Positions 21,236 to 31,203 of a DNA stretch of 64,000 nt are shown piece by piece. The position numbers and the translations under genes were made by a program. Within the stretch, counting starts at the first letter, position 1; each line of letters starts with the position of its first letter. The notes beneath the pieces were generated by a model that ran no database searches, was not told where the DNA came from, and worked only from the letters and a program-made list of their open reading frames with translations. Source of the DNA: Psychromonas sp. CD1 (GTDB taxonomy: Bacteria; Pseudomonadota; Gammaproteobacteria; Enterobacterales; Psychromonadaceae); NCBI RefSeq assembly GCF_002239585.1, contig NZ_NDFH01000003.1, forward strand, positions 806,001-870,000. The letters are read 5' to 3'.

Positions 21236-21628
21236 ATGAAATTATTAGTGCGTAATATTGCAACAATAAGTACAGAAGAAAAGATATTAAGTTTATTTAG
21301 TGAATACGGAACCGTACAATATTGTACTTTAGTGCTTGATAAAAAAACGGGAAAATCAAAAGGGTTTGGTTTTGTTGAGATGCCTCGCTCTGGTGATGCT
21401 AAGCTTGCTATGAAAAAACTAAATGGCTATAAATTAGCCGGCAATATTCTCCGAGTGAAAAAAGCAGAGCATAAAGAAGGTGATGATATAAAAGTAGCCA
21501 TTGAACCAAAAAAAGTATCCGTACAATTTAAACAAGTCCCAAAAGTAAAAGAGAACAACAGCGTTATCGACAACGATGAAAATGTTGCGCATTTATACGG
21601 AAAGATCAAAGAGCATGATGCCGATTAA
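21236..21628 (+). CDS. RRM-domain RNA-binding protein
   Basis: A 130-residue protein with one RNA recognition motif over residues 2-78: RNP2 is LLVRNI and RNP1 is KSKGFGFVEM, with the beta4 segment NILRVKKAE. The rest is a charged, probably disordered tail. Such bacterial RRM proteins occur in marine gammaproteobacteria and cyanobacteria, where some are cold-induced; that role is plausible here but not shown. TGGTG precedes the ATG by about 9 bases. Confidence 0.88.
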   Translation: MKLLVRNIATISTEEKILSLFSEYGTVQYCTLVLDKKTGKSKGFGFVEMPRSGDAKLAMKKLNGYKLAGNILRVKKAEHKEGDDIKVAIEPKKVSVQFKQVPKVKENNSVIDNDENVAHLYGKIKEHDAD

Positions 21629-21769
21629 TTACTTTTTATAAATCCAAGAGCGCGTTTATAACGACCTTCTCTCATTATAAAATAAGCCATATCATTAATT
21701 AATCTTATGGCTTAAGTCACTCTAAGACCCTTTTACAAAATATTAAATACCTACAAATACATTGACTGC

Positions 21770-22354
21770 TTAGTTATCTTCACTAATTCGGCTAGAAACA
21801 GGCCCTTGCTGATTTTTATATTTTGCATTCGCACGTTTATTATAAGGTCTTGCTGCCGGTGCAGATAACGTTTCAAAACTCAAAGCACCAATTGTCATGC
21901 CTGGGCGCAGAGCAAGTGGTAACTTACCACTATTATAAAATTCTAAAACAATACAACCCGACCAGCCGGGATCAATACGATGCGCAGTAACATGCACCAT
22001 TAACCCTAAGCGCGCTAATGACGAGCGACCATCAAGCCAGCCCACAATATCATCAGGCAATGTGACTTTTTCAAGAGTGACAGCAAGAGCAAGCTCCCCT
22101 GGATGCAAATAAAAAGCTTCGTGAGCAGGAATAATTATTTCATCACTCATTATCTTATCTAAAGCTACATCCACATCTGCTTTTGGTCCAGAAAGATCTA
22201 AATATGGCATTTTGTGCTCATTAAACACACGGAATTTATTGCCTAGACGAACATCAACACTAACACCTGATATTGCACTTTCTTCAGGCCGTGGATCTAT
22301 CACTATTTTACCTGTATCTAAATATTCTTCTATATGGGTATCACACAATCGCAT
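21770..22354 (-). CDS. dcd: dCTP deaminase
   Basis: Deaminates dCTP to dUTP, feeding dTMP synthesis. The 194 residues (E. coli 193) show [32 protein letters not shown], the catalytic region [24 protein letters not shown] with its Glu in IVLEFYNSG, and the nucleotide loop near the end. It is a single-gene unit on the minus strand. Function is secure. Confidence 0.97.
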   Translation of the reverse strand: MRLCDTHIEEYLDTGKIVIDPRPEESAISGVSVDVRLGNKFRVFNEHKMPYLDLSGPKADVDVALDKIMSDEIIIPAHEAFYLHPGELALAVTLEKVTLPDDIVGWLDGRSSLARLGLMVHVTAHRIDPGWSGCIVLEFYNSGKLPLALRPGMTIGALSFETLSAPAARPYNKRANAKYKNQQGPVSSRISEDN

Positions 22355-22440
22355 AGGGGGAAACTCCAGTAATATTTTCGATTAATAAACGCAGTATACA
22401 GTCACGTCATTATATTAAAAGGAATTTTACGACAGGCATA

Positions 22441-22475
22441 AAAAAAGGCCAGTCAATGACTCACCTTTTTTTTCA
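22441..22475 (-). terminator. Terminator of the cold-shock gene
   Basis: Arms AAAAAAGG and CCTTTTTT enclose a second stem AGTCA/TGACT; a T tract follows on the minus strand, about 40 bases after the csp stop. Confidence 0.8.
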
Positions 22476-22512
22476 AATCAGAATGGACTATTTAAAGTCC
22501 ATCGAGGCTATA

Positions 22513-22722
22513 TTATAGCGCTACGATGTTTTCTGCTTGAGGACCTTTTTGACCTTGAGTAACAGTAAACTGTACTTTTTGGCCTTCAGCAAGAGTTTTA
22601 AAACCATTGCTTACGATTGCAGAGAAATGTGCAAAAACGTCAGGACCATTTTCTTGCTCGATGAAACCAAAACCTTTAGATTCATTGAACCATTTTACTG
22701 TACCAGTAGTAGTTGTAGACAT
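22513..22722 (-). CDS. Cold-shock protein, CspA family
   Basis: A 69-residue single OB-fold nucleic-acid chaperone. RNP1 KGFGFIEQ and RNP2 VFAHFSAI are both present, after the usual [12 protein letters not shown]. It binds single-stranded RNA and DNA and melts RNA structure. AGGA lies about 9 bases before the ATG. The leader is long and AT-rich, as for cold-induced csp genes, but a canonical cold box was not found by eye. Which csp paralogue this is cannot be said. Confidence 0.96.
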   Translation of the reverse strand: MSTTTTGTVKWFNESKGFGFIEQENGPDVFAHFSAIVSNGFKTLAEGQKVQFTVTQGQKGPQAENIVAL

Positions 22723-23025
22723 AGTTATATCCTATTTATTGACTAAATTAACCTTGATAAATCAAGGGCTTTCGCTGGAAGTGTTGCTATTACTTATGAA
22801 GTATAGGATTCGGTACATAATACGGAACATTGAAACATAAATATCAAACGAACTTTCAAGCTACGACAAAGTATATATATCTTACTTATATAGTCAATCT
22901 CTATTTATCAAAAAGCCTGTTTTTTTATAAAATAAATACTATTGTCTCTGCTTGCATAAAAGCGCTTAACACAGTTCACACATTTAATGTTATATTATTG
23001 CTCTTTGATATTGACGAGTATATAG
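22723..23025. promoter_or_regulatory. Intergenic leader region between csp and the YaiI-family gene
   Basis: About 300 bases, no credible gene. Next to csp lies a near-palindrome CCTTGATAAATCAAGG (22752-22767), which would form a stem in the csp mRNA leader. The rest is very AT-rich and should hold divergent promoters; I cannot place them firmly. Confidence 0.5.
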
Positions 23026-23481
23026 ATGACAATTTGGATAGATGCGGATGCCTGCCCCGTGCCAGTAAAAAATATTATTATACGCGCTAGCCAGCGCACC
23101 AACATGGCTTTAGTCTTCGTAGCCAACAGCCCTATCCCTTTGCCTAACCGAACTCTTATAAAGCGAGTACAGGTTGAACACGGCTTTGATGTGGCAGATA
23201 ATTACATTATTCAACATGCAAATAGTAGCGATCTAGTAATAACCCAAGATATCCCTTTAGCCGCGGAATTAGTGGCGATGAAAATATGTGCACTTAACCC
23301 TCGTGGTGAGTTATATACCCCCGATAACATCCGCCAACGCTTAGCGATGCGAAATATTTCTCAAGAAATGCGCGATATGGGACAAATAACCGGAGGTCAA
23401 AATAAATTTTCCGATAAAGAAAAACAATCCTTTGCAAATGCTTTAGATCGCTGGCTACAAAAAAATAAACCTTGTGCCTGA
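23026..23481 (+). CDS. YaiI/YqxD family (UPF0178) protein
   Basis: A 151-residue cytoplasmic protein with the family signature MTIWIDADACPVPVK at the N-terminus, VITQDIPLAAELV in the middle and TGGQNKFSDKEKQSFANALDRWL at the end. The conserved acidic residues resemble a PIN-like nuclease core, but no activity is established for the family. It stands alone between csp and the nqr operon. Confidence 0.9.
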   Translation: MTIWIDADACPVPVKNIIIRASQRTNMALVFVANSPIPLPNRTLIKRVQVEHGFDVADNYIIQHANSSDLVITQDIPLAAELVAMKICALNPRGELYTPDNIRQRLAMRNISQEMRDMGQITGGQNKFSDKEKQSFANALDRWLQKNKPCA

Positions 23482-23500
23482 CAAGACACAAGGTTTATTT
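23463..23500. terminator. Bidirectional terminator overlapping the YaiI-family gene end
   Basis: Perfect 14-base arms (AAATAAACCTTGTG and its complement) around a 10-base loop. The left arm lies in the last codons of the gene; the right strand ends with TTTATTTT. Confidence 0.85.
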
Positions 23501-23531
23501 TCATTCAACACATAAAATCACGTAACGTAAC

Positions 23532-23756
23532 TTATAAGATACGCTCTTCTTTGTTAAGCATTGCTAAACGTAGGCTTTCAGCATCTTTTTGTTTGCGTTT
23601 TTCACACGGTTCAGGGCAATCACATTCTTTTTCAATACCAACAGAAGAAAGCCCGCCACAACTTCCCGATATCGTTTTTTTATTAAAAATATAACCGATG
23701 GACATTGCCACAATGACCACTAAAAACACCATAAATGTCGCCACAAAATAAATCAT
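23532..23756 (-). CDS. nqrM: Na+-NQR maturation protein NqrM
   Basis: Small membrane-anchored factor needed to assemble Na+-NQR, probably by delivering iron to the NqrD/NqrE site. The 74 residues have one N-terminal helix (about 3-22), then a cluster of cysteines (GSCGG .. ECDCPEPCEKR), the hallmark of the family. It overlaps the end of apbE by four bases (ATGA) and ends the nqr operon, the standard place for it. Confidence 0.93.
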   Translation of the reverse strand: MIYFVATFMVFLVVIVAMSIGYIFNKKTISGSCGGLSSVGIEKECDCPEPCEKRKQKDAESLRLAMLNKEERIL

Positions 23757-24787
23757 AAGTCCTCCTGTACTAAATACATTTTAAATGCATCTGTGTATGA
23801 TTCAATAAATTTATCGCCTTTTTTAACAATCAAAAATACGGCTAGTTGATGTTTTTTAGCAAAATCAAGCCCAACTTTAGGACCTAATACTGTGATAGCA
23901 GTTGCATAAGCATCCGCTAACATGCAACTTTTATTGATTACGGTAACAGAGGCTAATTTATGCGTAATAGGTTTGCCGGTATTAGGATCTATTGTATGTG
24001 AATAACGGATACCATTAAATTCATAGTAGTTGCGATAATCTCCCGATGTCGCTATCGCATTATCTCCGATATGGATAACCTGCTCTACATTCTTGCCCAC
24101 CGTTGGCCTCTCAATAGCCAGAGTCCAACGTTTATTCTTAGGTTTCATTCCTTGTGCTCGCAACTCCCCACCAATATCAACTAAATAATTATTGATACCT
24201 AAAGATTGCAAATATTCGCTAATAACATCAACGCCATAGCCTTTAGCAATAGAAGAAAGATCAATGTATAGATCTGGAATTGCTTTTTGCAACGTTGTTC
24301 CTTGCACTGTCAAATATTGACCGCCAACACGTAATTTTTGACGCGCAATAAGGCCCGCACTCGGCACTTTTGTCGGTCTTTTATCTGGCCCAAACCCCCA
24401 TAAATTAACTAAAGGTCCAACCGTAATATCATAAGCACCTTGCGATTGTTTATATATTTTTAACGCGCTATTAACGACGAATGCCGTTGCTTTTGAAACA
24501 ACAAATGATTGTTTACTCTGATTAAATAAAGAAAGCTCTGAGTCTGGGATATACGTCGACATTTGAGCGTTAACTAATTCTAATTTTTTATCGATTGCAA
24601 ATTTTAATTTAGATTGACTTAAATCTTCTGTTTTTTGCTGTTTAGCATCTAAAACTAAAGTGATTGTATAATAGGTGCCCATTGTTGTACCTTGAAGTTG
24701 TACAATTTCAGGTTCAACATTGCCACACGATAAAAGAAGACAAGCTAGTCCGGTTAAGACTAGCCATTTACTAATGCGAGAAATCAT
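23753..24787 (-). CDS. apbE: FAD:protein FMN transferase ApbE
   Basis: Attaches FMN covalently through a phosphoester to Thr in S(T)GAT-type motifs, here those of NqrB and NqrC. The 344 residues start with a lipoprotein signal peptide (lipobox LLSC near residue 21), placing the enzyme on the periplasmic face. Family motifs GTTMGTYY, DLSSIAKGYGVD, LVDIGGELRAQG and the metal site ADAYATAITVLG are present. It lies 6 bases after nqrF. RnfD and RnfG, encoded elsewhere in the window, would be further substrates. Confidence 0.96.
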   Translation of the reverse strand: MISRISKWLVLTGLACLLLSCGNVEPEIVQLQGTTMGTYYTITLVLDAKQQKTEDLSQSKLKFAIDKKLELVNAQMSTYIPDSELSLFNQSKQSFVVSKATAFVVNSALKIYKQSQGAYDITVGPLVNLWGFGPDKRPTKVPSAGLIARQKLRVGGQYLTVQGTTLQKAIPDLYIDLSSIAKGYGVDVISEYLQSLGINNYLVDIGGELRAQGMKPKNKRWTLAIERPTVGKNVEQVIHIGDNAIATSGDYRNYYEFNGIRYSHTIDPNTGKPITHKLASVTVINKSCMLADAYATAITVLGPKVGLDFAKKHQLAVFLIVKKGDKFIESYTDAFKMYLVQEDL

Positions 24788-24793
24788 TCAAAA

Positions 24794-26014
24794 TCAACCG
24801 AAATCATCAAGCATAATATTTTCATCTTCAACACCTAAATCTTTAAGCATAGAAATAACGGCAGCATTCATGATAGGTGGACCACACATATAAAATTCAC
24901 AATCTTCTGGAGCTTCGTGATCTTTAAGATAATTTTCTAATAAAACATTATGAATAAACCCAGTGTAACCCTTCCAATTATCTTCAGGTTGTGGATCACT
25001 CAACGCAACGTTCCATGAAAAATTTTCATTTTCAATTGCAATTTGATCGAAATCTTCGACATAAAACATTTCGCGTTTAGAACGAGCACCATACCAAAAA
25101 CTGACTTTACGCTTCGTCTGTAAACGACGGAACTGATCAAATATATGAGATCGCATAGGCGCCATGCCCGCACCACCACCAATAAATATCATTTCATTTT
25201 CAGTTTGTTGTGCAAAAAACTCTCCAAAAGGCCCAGATATTGTTACTTTATCGCCAGCTTTTAAACTGAAGATATAAGATGACATTTTACCACAAGGTAA
25301 AGTGAGATCACGAGGAGGTGGTGTTGCAATACGCACATTAAGTAAAATTATACCGGCTTCACCTGGATAGTTAGCCATTGAATAAGCACGAATAGTACTT
25401 TCATCAACTTTAGATTCTAAATCAAAGAATTTAAAATGCTCCCAATCACCACGATACTGCTCTTCAATATCATAATCTTTATATTTAACATGATGTTTAG
25501 GCGCTTCAATCTGAATATAACCACCGGCTTTAAAAGGTACTGTTTCACCATCTGGTATTTGTAATTTTAGTTCTTTAATAAAAGTCGCTTTATTATCATT
25601 TGATATTACCGTACATTCCCATTTTTTCACCCCAAAAATCTCTTCGGGTAATTCAATGATCATGTCTTCTTTAACACTCACCTGACATGCTAAACGCTCA
25701 CCTTTTTTAGCATCTTTTTTACTAATATGATCAAGTTCAGTCGGTAGAATATCTCCACCTCCTGCGGTTACTTTAACACGACACTGACCACAGGTTCCTC
25801 CGCCACCACAAGCAGATGAAACAAATATACCTGAATTGGATAATGCACCTAACAGTTTACCACCCGCTTGTGTATTGATACTTTTATCTACATCGTCATT
25901 AATAGATATTTTAATATTACCAGTGCTTACCAATTTGGACTTTGCAGCTAAAATAATAACAACTAAGGCCAAAACAATAATTGTAAACATGGCAACGCCG
26001 AGAAATATTTCCAT
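24794..26014 (-). CDS. nqrF: Na+-NQR subunit F (NADH-oxidising)
   Basis: Electron entry subunit: it takes hydride from NADH onto FAD and passes electrons to a [2Fe-2S] centre. The 406 residues (V. cholerae 408) begin with one membrane helix; the ferredoxin domain has [10 protein letters not shown] near 69-78 and a fourth Cys in RLACQVSV; the FAD site RAYSMANYP and NADH site [10 protein letters not shown] plus [12 protein letters not shown] follow. The 107-base gap to nqrE holds two hairpins, unusual within this tight operon. Confidence 0.98.
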   Translation of the reverse strand: MEIFLGVAMFTIIVLALVVIILAAKSKLVSTGNIKISINDDVDKSINTQAGGKLLGALSNSGIFVSSACGGGGTCGQCRVKVTAGGGDILPTELDHISKKDAKKGERLACQVSVKEDMIIELPEEIFGVKKWECTVISNDNKATFIKELKLQIPDGETVPFKAGGYIQIEAPKHHVKYKDYDIEEQYRGDWEHFKFFDLESKVDESTIRAYSMANYPGEAGIILLNVRIATPPPRDLTLPCGKMSSYIFSLKAGDKVTISGPFGEFFAQQTENEMIFIGGGAGMAPMRSHIFDQFRRLQTKRKVSFWYGARSKREMFYVEDFDQIAIENENFSWNVALSDPQPEDNWKGYTGFIHNVLLENYLKDHEAPEDCEFYMCGPPIMNAAVISMLKDLGVEDENIMLDDFG

Positions 26015-26033
26015 CGACTTTTTCCTTGTATTG

Positions 26034-26108
26034 AGGGGATAAAATCCCCAAATTCAATAAATCTAATTTACGTTTAAAAAGTTGCTTATATAAAAAACAA
26101 TAAGCAAC
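26034..26108 (-). promoter_or_regulatory. Two hairpins between nqrE and nqrF
   Basis: GGGGAT-AAA-ATCCCC (26034-26048) and GTTGCTTAT/ATAAGCAAC (26081-26089 with 26100-26108, 10-base loop). Neither has a clean U tract. They could stabilise the upstream mRNA or mark a processing site. Confidence 0.5.
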
Positions 26109-26121
26109 TCATCTTATTTCT

Positions 26122-26730
26122 TTATAATTGAATACCTGAAAATGACATAAATCCTATCGCCATCAACCCTGCAGTAATAAACGTAATACCTAGGCCACGT
26201 AATCCTTCAGGTACATCTGAATACTTCATCTTTTCACGAATACCAGCCAAAGCAACAATCGCTAACGTCCAACCAATACCACTACCCACGCCATAAACAA
26301 CAGATTCAATTAGTGTGTACTCACGTTGTACCATAAAGGCAACGCCACCAAAGATGGCACAGTTAACCGTTATTAGAGGTAAAAATATACCTAAAGCTTG
26401 ATATAAAAGAGGGAAATATTTATCTAATACCATTTCTAATATTTGCACTAAGGCCGCGATCACACCGATAAAGGTAATAAAACCTAAAAAGCTCAGATCT
26501 GCATCTGGAAAACCTGCCCAAGCCAAAGCACCAGGTGCTAATAGGTGAAAGTAGATCACTTGGTTTACAGGGACTGAAATCCCCAATACCACGATCACTG
26601 CAACACCAAGACCCATTGATGTTTTTATTTTTTTAGATACAGCAATAAAAGTACACATACCTAAAAAGAAAGCTAACGCCATGTTTTCTATAAAAATAGA
26701 TCGAATAAATAAACTAAGATAATGTTCCAT
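26122..26730 (-). CDS. nqrE: Na+-NQR subunit E
   Basis: Integral membrane subunit paired with NqrD in inverted topology; together they hold an iron centre within the membrane and form part of the Na+ path. The 202 residues (V. cholerae 198) have six hydrophobic segments and the conserved TVNCAIFGG in the middle plus [12 protein letters not shown] near the start, each with a Cys. The start is 6 bases after nqrD. Confidence 0.97.
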   Translation of the reverse strand: MEHYLSLFIRSIFIENMALAFFLGMCTFIAVSKKIKTSMGLGVAVIVVLGISVPVNQVIYFHLLAPGALAWAGFPDADLSFLGFITFIGVIAALVQILEMVLDKYFPLLYQALGIFLPLITVNCAIFGGVAFMVQREYTLIESVVYGVGSGIGWTLAIVALAGIREKMKYSDVPEGLRGLGITFITAGLMAIGFMSFSGIQL

Positions 26731-26735
26731 CTAAA

Positions 26736-27368
26736 CTACTCCTTTGGCTCAACTTGATCAGGGCGGAAAGTACGAATTACCCAGATAAGACCGCCAATAA
26801 TAAAAAAGGCACTAGGAGGAAGTAGTAACAAACCATTACTTTGGTACCAACCTCCATTTGATGTTAATGGTAAAATTTCAAAGCCAAATAAAGCACCAGC
26901 TCCAAACAATTCACGAATCCCACCTACCAACACAAGAATAAAACCATAGCCTAGACCATTACCTATACCATCCATAAAACTTGCAAATGGCTTGTTTTTC
27001 ATAGCAAAAGCTTCGGCGCGTCCCATAACAATACAGTTAGTAATGATTAGGCCTACATACACCGATAATTGTTTAGAGATACCAAATGCATACGCTTTTA
27101 ATACTTGGTCAACAACTATAACCAAAGAAGCGATAATCGCCATCTGTACAATAATACGTACACTATTGGGTATATAATTACGTATCATTGAAATAAACAT
27201 ACTTGAAAAAGCAGTTACCAACAAAACGGCAAGAGTCATTACGACAGCTGTTTCTAACGTTGATGTTACGGCAAGCGCCGAACAAACACCGAGTATTTGT
27301 AATGCTATCGGGTTATTATTAATAATCGGTGAGGTTAACACCTCTGTTAATTCACTTGATTTAGCCAT
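26736..27368 (-). CDS. nqrD: Na+-NQR subunit D
   Basis: Integral membrane partner of NqrE. The 210 residues (V. cholerae 210) have six membrane segments and the conserved cysteines in [10 protein letters not shown] and [16 protein letters not shown], which supply iron ligands. The N-terminus [12 protein letters not shown] is typical. It overlaps nqrC by eight bases. The homologous rnfE is at 38505-39239. Confidence 0.97.
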   Translation of the reverse strand: MAKSSELTEVLTSPIINNNPIALQILGVCSALAVTSTLETAVVMTLAVLLVTAFSSMFISMIRNYIPNSVRIIVQMAIIASLVIVVDQVLKAYAFGISKQLSVYVGLIITNCIVMGRAEAFAMKNKPFASFMDGIGNGLGYGFILVLVGGIRELFGAGALFGFEILPLTSNGGWYQSNGLLLLPPSAFFIIGGLIWVIRTFRPDQVEPKE

Positions 27369-28134
27369 TGTTTAATGCTCCATGATGCACTCGATTCAAG
27401 AAAGGACCAAAGCCTAACTTTCCTAACCAAAAAGTGAAGGTATGTTGCACTCCTACACTGGTTAATGTTGCGCCCGATAAACCATCAATTTCATGAACTG
27501 AGCCCTCAGGTGCCACACCTTTGATAATTTTTATTGCCGGCAAGCCATTTTCATCAAATAACTTTTTACCTACAAATAATGCGCGCCAACGAGGATTTTC
27601 AACTTCGCCACCAAGCCCAGGTGTTTCACCTTGTTCATAATAGGTAATATCTTCAATCGTATTACCGTCTGTCTTAATTGCCACAAAAGCATACATTGTG
27701 GACCACAAACCCGCACCATGAATTGGTAATATAATACGTTGTAATACACCATTATCATCCGAAACTAAGTACACTGTTGCTATATTGGCTCTTCGACCAA
27801 TTTTTGCCACATTTTGCTCTACATTTAATTTAATGCTTTGTTTCGGATCTTTTGCTGCTACTCGTTGATCATATTTAGCATTATCAGCCACAAATTCACC
27901 CGTAGCTAAATCAACTAATTTAGTTTGAATATTTGAGGAAAATATTTCTGTAATAGATTTATCAGTATGTAGCCCTGCCACGGCTAAAATATTTTGCTGC
28001 TTATCCTTGGCTTTATTAATAATCTGTAGCGGTCGCAAACCTACAGCGGCGCCAGCAACGATAATAGAGCACACTAAACAAACAGCAAGCACGACCAACA
28101 TGGTCCGTGAAAATGATTCTTGTTGATTAGCCAC
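27361..28134 (-). CDS. nqrC: Na+-NQR subunit C, GTG start
   Basis: Carries covalent FMN on the periplasmic side. The frame opens upstream at 28203 inside nqrB, but the family N-terminus ([22 protein letters not shown]) begins at a GTG at 28134 with GGAGG seven bases before it, giving 257 residues, the same as V. cholerae. One N-terminal helix anchors it. The flavinylation motif SGATLTS lies near the C-terminus, with the third residue pattern that ApbE recognises. It overlaps nqrB by eight bases. Confidence 0.96.
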   Translation of the reverse strand: MANQQESFSRTMLVVLAVCLVCSIIVAGAAVGLRPLQIINKAKDKQQNILAVAGLHTDKSITEIFSSNIQTKLVDLATGEFVADNAKYDQRVAAKDPKQSIKLNVEQNVAKIGRRANIATVYLVSDDNGVLQRIILPIHGAGLWSTMYAFVAIKTDGNTIEDITYYEQGETPGLGGEVENPRWRALFVGKKLFDENGLPAIKIIKGVAPEGSVHEIDGLSGATLTSVGVQHTFTFWLGKLGFGPFLNRVHHGALNNG

Positions 28135-29332
28135 GAGATAACCTCCGTTTGATATTACCTTGCACAACAAAGTAATCGAACAATGGCGCAAATAAATTAG
28201 CAAACAAAATAGCTAACATCATGCCTTCTGGAAACGCTGGATTTAGCACCCGAATAAGTACCACCATAATACCTATCAAAATACCATATACCCATTTAGC
28301 TTTATTTGTAAAAGAAGCCGAAACGGGATCTGTTGCCATAAAGATCATACCAAAAGCAAAGCCCCCCATTACAAGATGCCAGTACCAAGGTAAAGCAAAC
28401 ATAGGGTTCGTTGTACTACCTATTCCATTGAGCAATGAAGATAAAGCAATCATACCTATCATAACGCCGGCAATAATACGCCAAGAAGCTATACCCGTTA
28501 GCACTATTAATAAACCACCAATTAAGATAGCTAAGGTTGATACTTCCCCAATACTGCCTTGCATATTACCCAAGAAAGCATCCATCCAAGTTAAGCCTGA
28601 ATGTGCCAACGATTCTAATCCGCCTTGCGATACAATGCTTAGTGACGTTGCACCGGAAAAACCATCCACCGTAGTCCAAACTGCATCGCCGGATATGTAA
28701 GTTGGATAAGAAAAGAAAAGAAATGCACGACCAGCAAGAGCAGGATTTAAAAAGTTACGTCCTGTTCCACCAAAAACCTCTTTCGCAACGACGACACCAA
28801 AAGTAATACCGAGTGCCACTTGCCATAAAGGTAATGTTGCAGGAACTATCAGTGCGAATAAAATAGAAGACACGAAGAAACCTTCATTAACTTCATGCTT
28901 ACGCACGGTACAAAATAAAACTTCCCAGAATCCGCCCACTATAAAGGTGACGGCATAAATAGGTAAGAAATACATGGCACCAAAGATGAAATTATCGAGC
29001 AAGCTAGTGCTAGCCCCCATATTCACATTCAATAGATTTAAAATAACAATATGCCAATCATTAATCGCAACATAACCATTAGCTATCGCTAAATTTGCTT
29101 GCGCACCAACATTATACATACCAAAAAACATGGCAGGAAACGTTGCTAACCAAACGATAATCATCATACGTTTTAAGTCTAAGTTATCACGTACATGAGT
29201 TAACCCCTTAGTAACATTACCCGGAGTATAAAAAAATGTGGCCGTTGCTTCAAACAGAGCATGCCACGTTTCATAGCGTCCCCCTGCTTCAAAGTGGGGC
29301 TCCATTTTCTCAAGAATATTCTTAAGATTCAT
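28127..29332 (-). CDS. nqrB: Na+-NQR subunit B
   Basis: Large membrane subunit with covalent FMN and riboflavin, central to Na+ translocation and near the quinone site. The 401 residues (V. cholerae 415) have about ten hydrophobic segments. FSGATSLS near residue 230 holds the flavinylated Thr. Other conserved parts are [35 protein letters not shown]-like [13 protein letters not shown], and [12 protein letters not shown]. It starts two bases after nqrA. Confidence 0.98.
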   Translation of the reverse strand: MNLKNILEKMEPHFEAGGRYETWHALFEATATFFYTPGNVTKGLTHVRDNLDLKRMMIIVWLATFPAMFFGMYNVGAQANLAIANGYVAINDWHIVILNLLNVNMGASTSLLDNFIFGAMYFLPIYAVTFIVGGFWEVLFCTVRKHEVNEGFFVSSILFALIVPATLPLWQVALGITFGVVVAKEVFGGTGRNFLNPALAGRAFLFFSYPTYISGDAVWTTVDGFSGATSLSIVSQGGLESLAHSGLTWMDAFLGNMQGSIGEVSTLAILIGGLLIVLTGIASWRIIAGVMIGMIALSSLLNGIGSTTNPMFALPWYWHLVMGGFAFGMIFMATDPVSASFTNKAKWVYGILIGIMVVLIRVLNPAFPEGMMLAILFANLFAPLFDYFVVQGNIKRRLSRG

Positions 29333-29334
29333 TC

Positions 29335-30675
29335 TTAGCCTTCCTTTTCAATTTTACTGAGATTATTACGTAATATCGAGGCATAATCATACTTACCCGG
29401 ACATACATAGGTGCATAATGCTAAATCTTCTTCATCTAGCTCTAAGCAACCTAATGCTTGCGCAGAATCAGTATCCCCAACAATCAAATCTCGCAATAAT
29501 AGAGTGGGAAGGATATCAAGTGGCATAATACGTTCATATTGACCAATGGGTACCATTGCTCGTTTACTACCACCGGTTGTCGTCGTAAAGGCGAATCGTT
29601 TTGCACGATTAAAAGTAGACAAGAAAACTGGCGCAACTGAATGTTTATTTAACCCAGGGACTCCCCAACCAAAGAGCTCTTTCTCATAGCCCTCAAGTAA
29701 AGCTGATATTTGATTATGGTAACGCCCTAAAAATGCATGTGCTCCTTGCGCGACAACACCACATAAAACGGAACCCGAAATAACACGCACTTCACCCGAA
29801 AGCATCTCATTTTCTGTTATTTGCACGATAGATGCGCCCATCACAGTGCGTAATAAACGCGGTTTAATAACCGCAGGACCGGCTAAAGATATCACACGTT
29901 CGACATAAAGTTCACCCTTCACAAAAAGTCTACCAAACGCGATAACGTCTTGATAATTAATAGACCAAACATATTTGTTAATAGAAACGGAATCTATAAA
30001 ATGAATGTGCGTTCCCGCTAATCCAGCCGGATGTACACCGGAAAACTCTTTCTCAATAACACTATCAATCTTTGATTTCGGTAACTGTCCACGCTCTTTA
30101 CAAACATAAACATTACCTTTACTGAGTTGAGAAAGTAAAGATAACCCATCCACAAATGCCTGCTGATTATCATTAATGATCATTGCAGCATTTGGTGCTA
30201 ATGGATTGGTATCCATCGCAGTCACAAAAATAGAGGCGGGTAGCGCATCAATCTGAGGGATTTTACTAAATGGACGAGTTCGAAAAGCAGTCCATGCTCC
30301 TGAATTTACGAGATTATCAACGATATCTTGTCTTGCGACTTTTGCAAGTTCCGCACTTGTGTACGTAGGGAACGATATGTTTTCTTTACCTTTAATTGTG
30401 ATGACAACAGATTGTAAAACCCGTCTAGCACCACGATTAATTTCTTTAACTACACCGGATGCTGGAGCGGTAAATTTAACACCAAGATTCTTCTTATCTA
30501 AGAAGAGAACCTGACCTTTCTTTACAATATCGCCAACTTTAACAACCATTGACGGACGCATACCAACATACTCTTCACCCAATATAGCCACTTCAGTAAT
30601 GGTTGGACCATTCTGAATAACTTGCTCTGGTGCTCCACTTATAGGGAGATCCAGCCCTTTTTTTATAGTAATCAT
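29335..30675 (-). CDS. nqrA: Na+-NQR subunit A
   Basis: Peripheral cytoplasmic subunit at the quinone end of the complex. The frame can start at GTG-30687, but relatives begin [12 protein letters not shown], which fits ATG-30675 (446 residues, V. cholerae 446). Neither has a strong ribosome binding site. Conserved pieces include [36 protein letters not shown] and [16 protein letters not shown] near the end. It is the promoter-proximal gene of the operon and faces infA across about 250 bases. Confidence 0.97.
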   Translation of the reverse strand: MITIKKGLDLPISGAPEQVIQNGPTITEVAILGEEYVGMRPSMVVKVGDIVKKGQVLFLDKKNLGVKFTAPASGVVKEINRGARRVLQSVVITIKGKENISFPTYTSAELAKVARQDIVDNLVNSGAWTAFRTRPFSKIPQIDALPASIFVTAMDTNPLAPNAAMIINDNQQAFVDGLSLLSQLSKGNVYVCKERGQLPKSKIDSVIEKEFSGVHPAGLAGTHIHFIDSVSINKYVWSINYQDVIAFGRLFVKGELYVERVISLAGPAVIKPRLLRTVMGASIVQITENEMLSGEVRVISGSVLCGVVAQGAHAFLGRYHNQISALLEGYEKELFGWGVPGLNKHSVAPVFLSTFNRAKRFAFTTTTGGSKRAMVPIGQYERIMPLDILPTLLLRDLIVGDTDSAQALGCLELDEEDLALCTYVCPGKYDYASILRNNLSKIEKEG

Positions 30676-30828
30676 ATTTATTTGCACTATGTTTACGGGA
30701 AGAAAAATTAGATACTTTACACTATGGTAACATTCGCACCTAACTGCTAGAAGTAACCTTGTTAATCATTGTATTAACTTATTATTAACAACTTAACTAA
30801 AATATTATTCGCAATAATACCACTATAA

Positions 30829-31143
<315 letters not shown>

Positions 31144-31170
31144 TTATTTGACTCGCATTGACACAGTCAA

Positions 31171-31196
31171 AAAAAAACCAGCTTTGCTGGTTTTTT
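31171..31196. terminator. Bidirectional terminator between infA and clpA
   Basis: Stem CCAGC-TTT-GCTGG with seven A residues before and six T residues after. Confidence 0.92.
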
Positions 31197-31203
31197 ACTT
31201 TTA

